From Otatea glauca (taxonomy: Eukaryota > Streptophyta > Magnoliopsida > Poales > Poaceae): a stretch of DNA of 64,000 nucleotides. Under the pieces are notes generated by a model. It worked only from the letters and a program-made list of their open reading frames with translations, was not told where the DNA came from and did no database searches. Shown one piece after another: positions 54,421 through 64,000 of the stretch; within the stretch, counting starts at the first letter, position 1, and the number at the start of each line of letters is the position of its first letter. Position numbers and translations under genes: made by a program. The stretch covers positions 10,221,760-10,285,759 of the forward strand of contig CM070727.1 of the NCBI GenBank assembly GCA_036346275.1, in the 5' to 3' direction.

Positions 54421-55330
54421 AGTTCAATCCGCGCCACTCCGAAGATATGTAACACCGGCGGCGTGACTGCACCACGATGAAGCAGCCGCGAGTACCCAAG
54501 CAAGAGCACAGCTCGATCGGTCATTCGGGCGGGTCAGTGGGACACTCGCGGGGGGATAGCGGCGTAGCGCGCTGCGCACGGTTACAGGCGACTGAGGGAT
54601 TTGTAGACCGCGGGGCCGCGAATGCGGCCCATGCAAATATGCAATTGCACGTCGGGTGCCCAGCAGAACGACCCACTGTCTTATCACGAGCAAGACTCAA
54701 TTCTCGGCGGATTAGAGTGGTGGTGCGTTGGGTCTATTTGGGGCTGGCCTGATGGAGCCACATGGGCGGTGGCTCCTCGTGAGCATGGGCTCCCTTACGT
54801 AAACTATCGGGAAGATCCAACGTTTTCGTTGGACATGCGCCGGCCGACCCAGCTGGCTAGGTAGGTTTTCGTTCCAAATGACGGAATTAGCATGTGTCCG
54901 TAATTTCAAGTTACTGCCTCTCGGTTGCATCTTATCACGTATATTCTGATTGAGATCCACAATCACTGAAGCAACATGCTTACAAACACACATCAGCACA
55001 GGACCTTCGGTCAAGCACCCACGCAAGCCGAGGATCGAATGCGAGATCTCATTTGTAAGTGAGAGCATACTCTCTGATCGTCCAAGTCCAAATACACATT
55101 TCAACTGGGTTATTGAAAAAGCCACGCGTGGCACAAATTAGATGAGTTTTGCTTATTAATACACTGTGGTTCAGTGGAACACAGCCATACATCCTAAACC
55201 AAAACCTCACTGATACTGATCATCAGCCTACACTACAGTTAAAATCCCCGCCAAGCACCAAAGCTAAGCACATAGCTATGCATAAACAGAAACGGAGAGG
55301 AATTAAACGTACACGCACGCAAAATCACAA
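54421..55330. other. Intergenic, nothing recognised
   Basis: 54430-54860 is moderately GC-rich but gives no recognisable protein. The stretch to 55330 includes the likely 3' flank of the aspartic protease gene. Confidence 0.5.
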
Positions 55331-56662
55331 CTACATTAGATTGCACGGCGCAGGGACGAACGACAAGAAGCTGTTCTCGTTGTCGTAGAGCACGTGAAAG
55401 TTCTGGTACTGGAAGCTGCCGATGATGGAGCCATCGCTGGACGGCGCCATGGCCAGGCACAGGTTCCCCGTGCTGGCGTCAACCAGCACGTAGTTCCCAA
55501 GCGGCAGCTCCATGTCTGCCCCGTCGAAGTGGAACACGAACTCCGGTATCGTCACCATCCCGCCGCGTGGCGGCGGCGGCCACATGAAGCACGTGTCCAG
55601 GCCCGACGACGAGGCGTTCGCCGTGGGCAGCCCGACCTGCGACACGAACGCATCGTGCACCATGTCGTACGCCGGCTGCGCCAGGTACGTGATCGACGTG
55701 CCCGAGTCGATGATGACCCCGCCCGTGCCGTCGGTGTCGTTAATGGCGAACAAGGACGGGTCGATGGGCAGCAGGTCGCCGCCGACGCTGATGCCCGTCA
55801 TGTTCAGGTAGTACATGGTCGGCAGCGCCGGGTTGACAACGAACGGCGTGGACTGCACCGGCCCGCCGGCGCTCGTGTTGGTGCTGTTGAGCGTGGCGTA
55901 GGCGCCGAAGTAGAGCCGGCTCGTCGTCGGCGACATGAACGAGGTGAGGCAGTAGGAGAACCTGGGCGAGCCCAGCTGGCTCACCAGCGACAGGGACCCC
56001 CGGCCGAAGCCGACCATGCCGGAGCCGTTGAAGAGCGAGCCCGCGTTGAGGTTCCCGCAGCCGAACGTGATGCTTGGCACGGTGACCCGCGTCGTGTTGG
56101 TGCCGAACGTGAACGTCTCGTTGCCGAGCACGCCGGCGGTGTTCGCGCTGTCGCCGTAGAAGTACTGGTAGACGCACACGTCCTGGAAGCAGAGCGGGTA
56201 GTAGAGGGCGTCGCACATCGGGGCGGAGCAGGACAGCGTCACGTACGTGGGGGACTGCGACGGGTCGAAGTAGGGCGTGGGCTGGTCCACGCAGAGCAGG
56301 CACGGCACGCACTGCGTCCAGATGAGGTCGCTGCCGGTGTCGAGGATGGCCGAGTAGTACCGCGGCGGCGTGCCGATGCCCATGTCCATCAGGTACTCGC
56401 CCTGGCTGGCGCGCACCAGGATGCGGGCCGCGGTGATCGCGTCAGCCGCCGTGGCCGTCGCCAGCGACTGCAGAGCGGCCACGCGGGCCTTGCTCCGGTC
56501 GACGGCGCGGGAGAGCAGCTGCCCCTTGGTGTAACCCGCGTTGGCGTCAATGTGGGTAAGCGTGACCTCGAAGCCGAAGCCCCCATTGGAATGCGCCGCG
56601 GCGGCTATCACGGAAAGGAGTAGTGGCAGCAAGACGACCAAGAACACCTCAATGCTTGCCAT
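55331..56662 (-). CDS. Nepenthesin-type aspartic protease
   Basis: A single exon of 443 codons. The product is an A1-family endopeptidase, probably secreted. Signal peptide MASIEVFLVVLLPLLLSVIA, a propeptide to about residue 85, then the first active site YYSAILDTGSDLIWTQC (Asp108) and the second GGVIIDSGTSITYLAQPA (Asp319). The cysteine-rich insert typical of nepenthesins follows the first site (CVPCLLCVDQPTPYFDPSQS, then SCSAPMCDALYYPLCFQDVC). The C-terminus is GSIIGSFQYQNFHVLYDNEN, then FVPAPC. The open frame extends 55 codons further upstream, but a TATATATA box lies there (about 56745-56754) and those codons look like leader, so the start at 56662 with the signal peptide is preferred. 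Several Asn glycosylation sites are present. High GC. No breaks, so it is probably functional. Confidence 0.95.
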   Translation of the reverse strand: MASIEVFLVVLLPLLLSVIAAAAHSNGGFGFEVTLTHIDANAGYTKGQLLSRAVDRSKARVAALQSLATATAADAITAARILVRASQGEYLMDMGIGTPPRYYSAILDTGSDLIWTQCVPCLLCVDQPTPYFDPSQSPTYVTLSCSAPMCDALYYPLCFQDVCVYQYFYGDSANTAGVLGNETFTFGTNTTRVTVPSITFGCGNLNAGSLFNGSGMVGFGRGSLSLVSQLGSPRFSYCLTSFMSPTTSRLYFGAYATLNSTNTSAGGPVQSTPFVVNPALPTMYYLNMTGISVGGDLLPIDPSLFAINDTDGTGGVIIDSGTSITYLAQPAYDMVHDAFVSQVGLPTANASSSGLDTCFMWPPPPRGGMVTIPEFVFHFDGADMELPLGNYVLVDASTGNLCLAMAPSSDGSIIGSFQYQNFHVLYDNENSFLSFVPAPCNLM

Positions 56663-56744
56663 TTTGGAGCAGCAGCGAGTGTAGTACGCTAACGCTACTG
56701 CTGCCAACGGGATGTTGTGAGCAAGAAGGCTTCTTGAATTTGTG

Positions 56745-56754
56745 TTATATATAT
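56745..56754 (-). promoter_or_regulatory. TATA box of the aspartic protease gene
   Basis: The minus strand reads TATATATATAAC about 85 bp before the chosen ATG. It supports the downstream start. Position and motif only. Confidence 0.6.
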
Positions 56755-56829
56755 ACCCGTGCCCGTGCACATGTGTTGGACTCGACATTGTTGCTGAGGA
56801 CATGATGCTTTGGTTGTACTTGAGCATGC

Positions 56830-57646
56830 TCCTGAATTAGTACAGCTAACGTAGAGCGGTGAACTATGGTTGTTTGGCCACAGAGCAGCGAATTTGGGCA
56901 TGGAAACGAGGGAGAGCTTGCAATGATGCATTGCTGTAAAAATATTGAAGTTCGCCGTTCCTTCTAATCAACGCTAGCTAGCGTAGGAGGTTTGGGGATC
57001 TGTGTTCGTGTGCTTATTTCACCGCTTCAGACTCCAGTCGTATTACTCCTGACATGAGTAGATAGTGCACGAATCTCAGAGCAAATGGATGACCTAGATA
57101 GTGCTTATAGTCACATGCACTTGTGGGAAATCCTTACTCTTAAACATTGCATTCTCTTAACCTAACATAATTAACGTCTACCACCAAAGGCATCCCAGAC
57201 CGGCGAAGACAACCCTAAATCTATAAATAATTTGTGCCACCTTCACGCCACAGGACCAATGGCCGCAGCTCGACAAAATTTGAAATGGACGTGCGTCAAA
57301 CTAACGGAGGAGGGTTTGGAAGCCCAGGCCAGGTGCAGCCGCCAATGAAACGGCTGCCTCCGGGATCAGTTCCATCGGAGTCAGCAAGCAAGGGCGCACG
57401 CGAGACGACGCATCAACTTGAACTTTGAATCGAGCAATGTCCCGATCTGTGCGCAGACTGTAGTTTCTTTTTTCCTCGATCGAGAGTGTGCAGATTTTGA
57501 TATCTCCCTCTCGGACGCTGCAACCCAAGAGTAATGGGCAAGGCAGCTCGCAACTTGGCTTGTGTTGGGTGGCACAAGGAAACATTCGTGCTGTGGATGC
57601 AGGAGCCAGTTTGAATGGGGTCCCAGGTGTGCAGACCAAGTTATAC
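56830..57646. other. Protease upstream region, nothing else recognised
   Basis: Probable promoter-side flank of the aspartic protease, then anonymous sequence. No gene recognised. Confidence 0.5.
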
Positions 57647-57649
57647 TAA

Positions 57650-57891
57650 GGTCCTGTTTGATAGAGCTCTAGATCTCAGCTCCATATGAGATCTGAAACT
57701 TGTAGGTTAAAATAAAATGAATTAAGTTTATATTTTTTTGTCTAAAATGTAAACAAGATGATCAATCTAAATACTTTTAATGTACCCATAGCTTCAGCTC
57801 CACGGATCTGGTGGAGCTAGGAATACCCAGCTCCACCAGATCTACGGATCTGATAAAACTGGAGCTGTACTAAACAGGACCTAACTCGAGC
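57650..57891. mobile_element. Tourist-type MITE, 242 bp
   Basis: The left GGTCCTGTTTGATAGAGCTC and the right GGTCCTGTTTAGTACAGCTC (reverse complement) are flanked by TAA on both sides (57647-57649 and 57892-57894). A TAA duplication marks PIF/Harbinger-derived MITEs. The inside has paired GGAGCTG / CAGCTCC palindromes. Confidence 0.88.
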
Positions 57892-57894
57892 TCG

Positions 57895-58280
57895 GATCCG
57901 AAGCGTATGCACGAAGTTTAAGAGCTGTTTGGGTGCAGGATTTTTTAATAAGGGGATGTCTATCTAGAAGGTGGAAGAATTTTTTAAAGCGTAAGTCATC
58001 ATTTTTTTTATCGATGGGATCAACATCCAAATCGTATGGCACATCATTCTCCATACAAATCCAATAGTCACAAAAATTAACCTAAGTTTTAAAAAGTCAA
58101 ACACCTTACAAATAGCAAAACAACCTGCAGAAATTTAAAAAAGTTGAGTTGCTTTCTGTAAAATTCTTGTAAAAACATGGCTGTGCCGAAAGGTCTTGGA
58201 ATGCGCTGGGCTGCTTGGTCTCATGGGCTGCATGGTGACCGGGCCACCAGGGGTGTGGGGTCGGTATTTTTGAACGTTTC
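57895..58280. other. Intergenic, nothing recognised
   Basis: Anonymous AT-rich sequence up to the LINE poly-A remnant. Confidence 0.5.
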
Positions 58281-61200
58281 TTTTTTTTTGAAACAGCAAA
58301 CGTTGTGATTAGATTTGATTAGAGGAGAAGAAAATCCGAATACAAAGTTTAGGAAAAAAGAACATGGTGCAGAAGGGAGCACCCGAAAGACGGCCGCAGA
58401 GGTCGCGAACCAAGCGGAAAAGCAGGGAGAAGAAAAACAAAAAAGGAGAGAAAAAAAAACTAAACTCTTTACAACTGGCGATCAATCGAACCCTAAGGTG
58501 CGAAGCTCCAGCTAGGGTCCAACCGACAGCCTCATCTTTTATCGACTGGAGGATTTGGTCGTGAGACGCCCAACCCCGTTGGAAGACTCTTTTGTTTCGG
58601 TCTTTCCACCATTCCCAGCAAGACAGGATGATCAGTGTTTTTACACCTTTTCGGAGGCTCGGATGGCAGTTAATGCGTTGCAGGCTCCATTGCTCAAGGT
58701 TTGTTGCCGTGTCCATCGGTCTGGATGTAGTGTGGAAATGCGGACCCATTGCGCGATGGACGACCAGAGCATCCGAACTTGAGGGCAGTCAACAAACAGG
58801 TGCAAGGTCGTTTCCAAGCTTCGATTGCACATTTGGCAGAAATATTGGTTTGGTCATCCCCTAAGCTGCAATCGCTGCGCCGTCCATATCCTATTCTGCA
58901 GCGCTAGCCAAAGAAAGATCTTAGAGCGTAACGGCGCCCATGCAGTCCAAATCGTCATCAGGAAAGATTTGTTAGTGGACCCACTGAATTGGAAGTTATA
59001 TGCCGAGGAAGCGGAGCAGGCACCATGAGAGGTTTGCGTCCAGATGAAGACATCGTCTGCGTCCGGGTTTAGTGGTACCGATTGTATTTTGGACCACAGA
59101 CAGATGTATTCCATTAGCAAGTGAGGATTTAGGTGGTGGAGAATGTCTCGCATCCAGTTATTGTTTTCCAAGGCATTAGCAACCGATCTTGCCTTCCTCC
59201 TGGAGTGTTTGTATAGGCTTGGCACTATTTGAGATGGCGCTTGACCGTGCACCCATCTAGAGTTCCAAAAACTGGCTCTTTGGCCATTTCCAATGGCGAC
59301 TTTCGTGGCAGCCATGAAGAGCTGCTGGTCGATCCGGTCGCACGGCGTTGGCAATCCATTCCATGGCCTATGAGGTTCCGTGCACATGAGCCAGATCCAG
59401 CGGAGTCGAAGCGCTCGTGAAAACCTTTCCAGGTCGAGGACACCTAGTCCTCCGTATCTGAGCGGTCGGCACACAGTTGTCCATCGCACCTTGCTATTCC
59501 CTCCATGCAACGCCGTGTCGCCTGCCCAAAGGAATTTCCGTCGTATCTTGTCAATGTCCGCAATAAATCTCTGTGGCACTTTTAGCACAGTCAGTAGGTA
59601 GATTGGAATGGATGTGAGCACCGATTTAACCAAAATCAGGCGGCCTCCCATTGTGAGATGTCTTGTCGCCCGAGCGACAAGAAGCAAGGGCCACTTTATC
59701 GTGGACAGGCTGCAGGTGGACACGCCGTAGTCGACTAAGCGTAAGGGGCATTCCCAGGTACGTCATGGGGAATTCAGAGATAGCACCTGGGAACGGCTGT
59801 AGAACGGTTTGGAGGTCAAGATGGCTGCACTGTATCGCGGCTACGGAGCTTTTTTGTAGGTTGACCCTAAGGTCAGAGGCCTGTCCAAAATTTTGCAGAA
59901 TGTCAATTACAGCTTGCAGCTCTTCTTTGACCGGTTCGGAAGATTACAACATCGTCGCATACATGGACGTAGAGAGGTGACGAAGAGCCTTCGAGGGGAG
60001 ATAGAACACCATCATCCGTTGCCTTTTTGAGAATGAAGTGAAGCGGGTCTATGGCTAAAATGAAGAGATAAGGCGCCAATGGATCGCCCTGCCATAGGCC
60101 ACGCTGATGCGTGATCTGAGGACCTGGCACCCCGTTGAGAAGGATGGATGAGGTCGATGTCGCGAAGAGGGTGGACAGCCAGTCTCGCCATCGGGGCCCA
60201 AATCCACGCGCTTGCAGCAAGTCTAGGAGGTATTCCCAAGATACGGAGTCAAAAGCTTTTTGGATGTCTAGCTTCAGCATGAGGACAGGGGAGTGCATGC
60301 GGTGAAAAGTTCTAGCTTGATTGCGGACGCACAAAAAATTGTCCTGGATACATCGCCCTGTGATGAAAGCACTCTGTGAGGGCGAGATGAGTGAGTCTAA
60401 ATGGTCGGACAGGCGCAGGGCCAACAGCTTGGATAACAGCTTGGCTATAGAGTGGATGAGACTGATTGGTCAAAAGTCTGCGGCCGTGCTCGAGGCCTCC
60501 TTCTTCGGAATCAGAGCAATGGAAGCAGTGTTGAGCGGCGCAAGAGCCTGTACTGAGCAATTTTGGATGGCACGGAAGAAAACCATGATGTCCTCGTTGA
60601 TAGTTTCCCAGCATTGCCTATAGAAGACCCCGGTGAAGCCATCCGGTCCCGGGGCCTTCTCAGCCGGTAGTCGGCAAATCACGTTAAGGACCTCACTTTC
60701 AGTGAAATCCACATCCAGATGGAGCATGTCAAGGGCCGGGAAACCTAGGCATTGCCAATTTATGCAAAGGGAGCACTGATTTTTGTCCCCTATCAGAGAG
60801 GAGAAATGCTGAAAGAGGATTTGCTCCTTGTCTTTGTGAAGAGTGATAGTCGCCTGACCATCCTGAAGTGATTGGATGAAATTCTTTCGACGACGCCCAT
60901 TGGCCTTCAAATGAAAAAACGAGTGTTCGCATCCCCTTCCTTGAGCCAAGTTATCCGAGAAGCCTGACGCTTCCGCGCTTTTTCAACCGCGGCTAGTCCC
61001 AGGATTTTTATCTTAAGCTCTTTCCGCAGTCAGTGTTCAGGCAGCGATAGAGTCCTCAATTCTTGAGCGACATCAAGACGCAGAACGAGAGCGTTTGCCA
61101 GATGGAATTGGCTCTTAGCGTCGCTAAAGAATGAGTTGCTCCAACCACGCAACGCCTTTGCAGTCGCACAAAGCTTGCGCGCTAACCGTTTAGATGGGTC

Positions 61201-61431
61201 CACACAGGAGTGCGTGCTGCTCCATGCCTGTTGGACGATCTGCTGGAAACCCGGCATGCGGGGCCAAAAATTTTCAAACCTGAAGGTGGGTGGCCTGCTG
61301 TGTCCATCTTGGCTTGTTAAGAGAAGTGGGCAATGGTCAGACACAGAGGAGGATAAGGCTTGCAACATATGGCTTGAGAACAGGGCGTCCCATTATTCGT
61401 GATTACCAAAAACACGATCAAGCCTCACCAT
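58281..61431 (-). mobile_element. L1-type LINE, 3.15 kb, cut by a Copia element
   Basis: The minus strand encodes the end of the endonuclease, reverse transcriptase and a zinc-binding domain, ending at a T run on the plus strand (58281-58289), the poly-A remnant. At 61431 it is cut by the LTR of the SIRE-type Copia element, so the 5' part may continue beyond the window. The coding region has several frameshifts. Confidence 0.88.
58309..61420 (-). pseudogene. LINE ORF2: endonuclease end, reverse transcriptase, zinc-binding domain
   Basis: The order on the minus strand starts with the endonuclease end (61420-61300: MVRLDRVF, then SSVSDHCPLLLTSQ, the SDH motif). RT start (60949-60470: LPAEKAPGPDGFTGVFYRQC, LNTASIALIPKKEA) is followed by the RT core (60424-59903: SQSAFITGRCIQDNFLC, LDIQKAFDSVSWEYLLDLL, RGLWQGDPLAPYLFILA, then YVHVCDDVVIF, where the usual YADD is changed). 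RT thumb is at 59723-58854 (GGRLILVKSVLTSIPIYLLT, LLWAGD-like and WIWLM). The zinc-binding domain is at 58832-58641 (MCNRSLETTLHLFVDCPQV, VRMLWSSIAQW), and the tail (WEWWKDRNKRVFQRG) ends near 58309. Frameshifts separate the parts. Confidence 0.88.
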
Positions 61432-63128
61432 TGTTGGGTTTTGTGAAATCATGTGCTAAAAAATTGGCTTAGTAATGAAATTGGCTTTGCAAAGTGGTTG
61501 TGATTATGGCATGTGTGGTGCTTGCATGTGCTATGTCTGATGATTATTTGATATGCTGGTGATAGCATGGTAATGATTCTGCTTGATGCAATGCACTCGT
61601 GTGAGTGGTTGCATGGACTGATGTTGAGTCAAGTCGTGGACTTGTGCTCGGAGTTGTTTCTTGTTTATTCATGTGCAGGTGTTGCTCAAGGGAGAACGTG
61701 GTCGATGACGGGACTGGAACTAGGTTCATGGAGGAACTGAGGTTCGGGACTAGATTCAGAGAGGAATCGAGGTCTTGGTGGTCAAGTATGTCATGCGGAA
61801 CGTTCGGGCTAGAGAACATGCACATGGAGGCTGGTTAGTCACGTATTTGACATGTGGGTGTACATGCGTGCAAGAGTTGTTTTTGGTCATGTTGGGCAGA
61901 TTGAGATGTATACAAACTCTTTCCATGTGGGAAGTGGAGTTGTATTCAATCTCCTTATGTTTGCTCAAGATAAATAGGGAGGTTTCTCCTGTTTATTTTT
62001 GAGCGCTGAGGTTTTAGGGTTTGTACTCTTTTGTTTGGAGTATCAGAACAGATTAGACAAAAGGAAATAAAAATCAATTTCTAGTCCTTTTGGCTTGGTG
62101 ACGAGACCTCTGCATGTTTCTTGCACCACGAAGTTCCCGATTGCGCGACTTCTTTGGTTCGTTTTTTGTTTCACGCCAAGAGCGACACCGAGCAAAGGAA
62201 AAGCCGGCGCTACAAGATTTCATGAGCTACTGAATCGAGACGCCACAAGAACTGTGATTACTGTTCAGGTTCGGTTTATGGTTTGTTTGCCCGGTTTTGT
62301 TTTTATAGATTGATTCATTGTCTCTCTTATTTCAACAAGTTTAATATTGATTTGATCTATACAAAACCTTCCTAGAGTATCAACTTAGAGTTCCTGAAAG
62401 TTTCATTGGTTAATCTTTTGTAGATTGTGATTTATCACGAAATTGGGGTTTGGTCAGTTCTCGTCATAATCTGTCACAGCATGCTTGCGAGGTTAATAAC
62501 TTTTGATTCGTAGGTCCGATCGAGTTGATTCTTTTTGGGTTAGATTCATAATTGAATCTAGTTTCTTCAGTTAAAATTTCACACTAATCCAACGGTGGGA
62601 TCTTCGGTTAATCACATTGTTTGAGTTTAGTCCGTAGCTAGTTTGATTTGGTCCGTAGCTAGTTTGATTTGGTCCGTCGCTGTTAGATCGGTTTTCGTTT
62701 CAGTCGTCTTGCAAAGAATATAAATCCAGATCCATAAGTCCGATTGAGTTAATTCTTTTTGTGTTAGCTTCGGAATTGAATCTAGTTTCTACAGTTAAAA
62801 TTACATATCAATCTAACGGTTAGATATTCAGAAATCTTAGTTTTAGTGAACATATATCAGTCTATCTCGTTTGGTCCGGAGTGTATTGACTTGGTTTTGC
62901 TACAGTAGAAATTTGGTCCGTAGTACATGTGAAAATTTGGTCTGGCACGAAGTTTGGTCCGGAGTACAAGTAAAAGTTTGGTCCGACGCAATAAGGTTTC
63001 TGTTGAGTACAAATTAAGCGATCTAAGTTTGTTTGGGGTGTTTCAAAAATCACAAAAATTTTATTTTAGCTTCCGCGCAATCATTCACCCCCCCTCTGAT
63101 TGCTAGATCAGTATATTTCGATCCTACA
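61432..63128 (+). repeat. SIRE-type Copia 5' LTR, 1.7 kb
   Basis: It starts TGTTGGGTTTTGTG and ends TTTCGATCCTACA, followed two bases later by a primer site. Ends are TGT...ACA. Near the end it has the ATTCACCCCCCCTCTGA phrase shared with the solo LTR at 24330. Internal direct repeats occur: GTCCGTAGCTAGTTTGATTT twice near 62630-62665, and a block at about 62508-62580 that recurs at 62735-62805 (GTCCGATCGAGTTGATTC against GTCCGATTGAGTTAATTC). Confidence 0.82.
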
Positions 63129-63130
63129 AG

Positions 63131-63142
63131 TGGTATCAAAGC
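63131..63142 (+). other. Primer binding site, initiator tRNA-Met type
   Basis: TGGTATCAAAGC, one base different from the usual TGGTATCAGAGC, two bases after the LTR. Confidence 0.85.
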
Positions 63143-63187
63143 AAAGTTTTTCTAATTAATCTTAACCGGTGATTAGAAATCATAGCA

Positions 63188-64000
63188 ATGGATAGATATT
63201 CGACAAAACCTTGTGTTTTCGATGGAGTTGATTTTCAGTTTTGGAAGGCCAAGATGGAGGCATACATTCAAGCTTAGGGCTTTGCAATTTGGGAGAAGGT
63301 CTACAAACCATATGAAGTCCCCGAGAACGACACCGTCAATGACGCCAATCGCGCACATGTTGAAGCAAACAGCAAGGCGCGCAACTTGATCATCCAGGGC
63401 TTGGGACGCAGCGACTTCGACCGAGTGGTTCATCTTCGATCCGCATATGAGGTATGGAAATCTCTTTGTGACTATCACGAAGGATCAAACACTGTCAAAG
63501 AGGTTCGCCAAGATATTTACAAAAAAGAATATATGCGTTTCGAGATGAAACCTGGTGAGTCTGTAGATGACTTTTTTGCACGCTTTAATAAAATTCTTAG
63601 CAATTTACGTGCTGTTGGGGTTAGCTATGACGATGCTGCTAATGTTAGACAAATGCTTAGTGCTTTGGACATGTCAGTGTGGGAGATGAAGGTAACATCT
63701 ATACAAGAATCTACTATCATGAGCACACTCACATTAGATGTTCTTTACTCTAAGTTGAAGACTCATGAATTAGATGTTCTTGCTAGGAAAGATAATTCTA
63801 AATCAATTGCTTTGATCTCTAACCCTAACATGTCAAATGTTAATTCTTCTTCTAGCTTTGCTTTGTCCTCCTTGTCGTCTTTAACAGATGAACAAATTGA
63901 AGAATTCCCTGAAAAAGATTTGGCACTACTCTCTTCTCGCTTTAATAAAGCTTTGCAGAATATCAGAATGAGAAAGAGAGTAGGTTGTGGTCCTCCTAGG
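63188..64000 (+). pseudogene. Copia (SIRE-type) gag, 5' part, runs off the window
   Basis: The start is ATG 63188 (MDRYSTKPCVFDGVDFQFWK). It continues KMEAYIQA, a TAG stop at about 63277 where family members have a sense codon, then GFAIWEKVYKPYEVPEND, NLIIQGLGRSDFDRVVHLRS, EVRQDIYKKEYMRFEMKPGE and MSTLTLDVLYSKLKTHELDV, the UBN2-type gag of plant Copia elements. Apart from the one stop the frame is open to the window edge. It would form the particle that packages element RNA. The rest of gag and pol lies beyond 64000. Confidence 0.85.

Noticed and set aside
55394..56623. A 409-codon open frame on the plus strand.
   Set aside because: It is antisense to the aspartic protease and consists of Arg/Ala/Val/Gly-rich shadow sequence caused by high GC.
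56663..56827. Upstream Met codons of the aspartic protease frame.
   Set aside because: A TATA box lies within this stretch and the signal peptide starts at 56662.

Overview
This is a nuclear window from a grass (Poaceae). The protein-coding exons are strongly GC-rich at their 5' ends and split by GT-AG introns. The intergenic space is packed with nested LTR retrotransposons, L1-type LINEs, a TRIM, hAT and Mutator elements, and Stowaway-, Tourist- and hAT-type MITEs, as is usual in grass genomes. I cannot name the species. There is no sign of bacterial, organellar or viral DNA.

Layout, left to right. 1-2473 is the 3' end of a Ty3/Gypsy element (decayed integrase tail, an odd inverted-repeat/tandem-repeat block, polypurine tract, 3' LTR). 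It is inserted in a decayed Ty1/Copia element lying on the minus strand (2474-5919). 7025-14912 holds two broken genes on the plus strand: a prolyl-oligopeptidase-family pseudogene and a 5'-truncated copy of the nucleoporin gene NUP58. MITEs fill 15.7-18.9 kb. 19080-27799 is a structurally complete but dead chromodomain-type Gypsy element on the minus strand with CTCCG target duplications; a 3.3-kb solo LTR, with its own GCTGT duplication, sits in its RNase H region. 27.8-31.1 kb is repeat-derived and includes a large near-perfect palindrome. 31137-32957 is an intact six-exon gene for a thylakoidal processing peptidase. 34482-40305 is a complete hAT transposon with an 8-bp duplication (CTCCATTG) and a decayed transposase gene.

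41525-42809 is an intact five-exon annexin gene. Convergent to it, 240 bp away, is a p24-delta (emp24) cargo-receptor gene (45834 down to 43050) whose signal-peptide codons are split by a 1.0-kb Mutator-like insertion. 46.6-48.2 kb is a truncated Gypsy gag plus LTR. 48.4-52.8 kb holds MITEs and foldback elements. 53.2-54.4 kb is a LINE fragment carrying a tandem three-LTR TRIM. 55331-56662 is an intact single-exon nepenthesin-type aspartic protease on the minus strand. 58281-61431 is an L1-type LINE on the minus strand, cut by a SIRE-type Copia element (LTR 61432-63128, gag from 63188) that runs off the right edge.

Only three host genes look intact: the thylakoidal peptidase, the annexin and the aspartic protease. 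The p24-delta gene is recently disrupted and also lacks an internal segment. The host genes have no shared pathway. The main story is how transposons have cut, copied and separated ordinary genes. I found no new multi-gene system; the strongest leads are structural: the split p24-delta gene, the adjacent pair of broken gene copies, the tandem TRIM, the palindrome, and the inverted-repeat/tandem array in the first Gypsy element.
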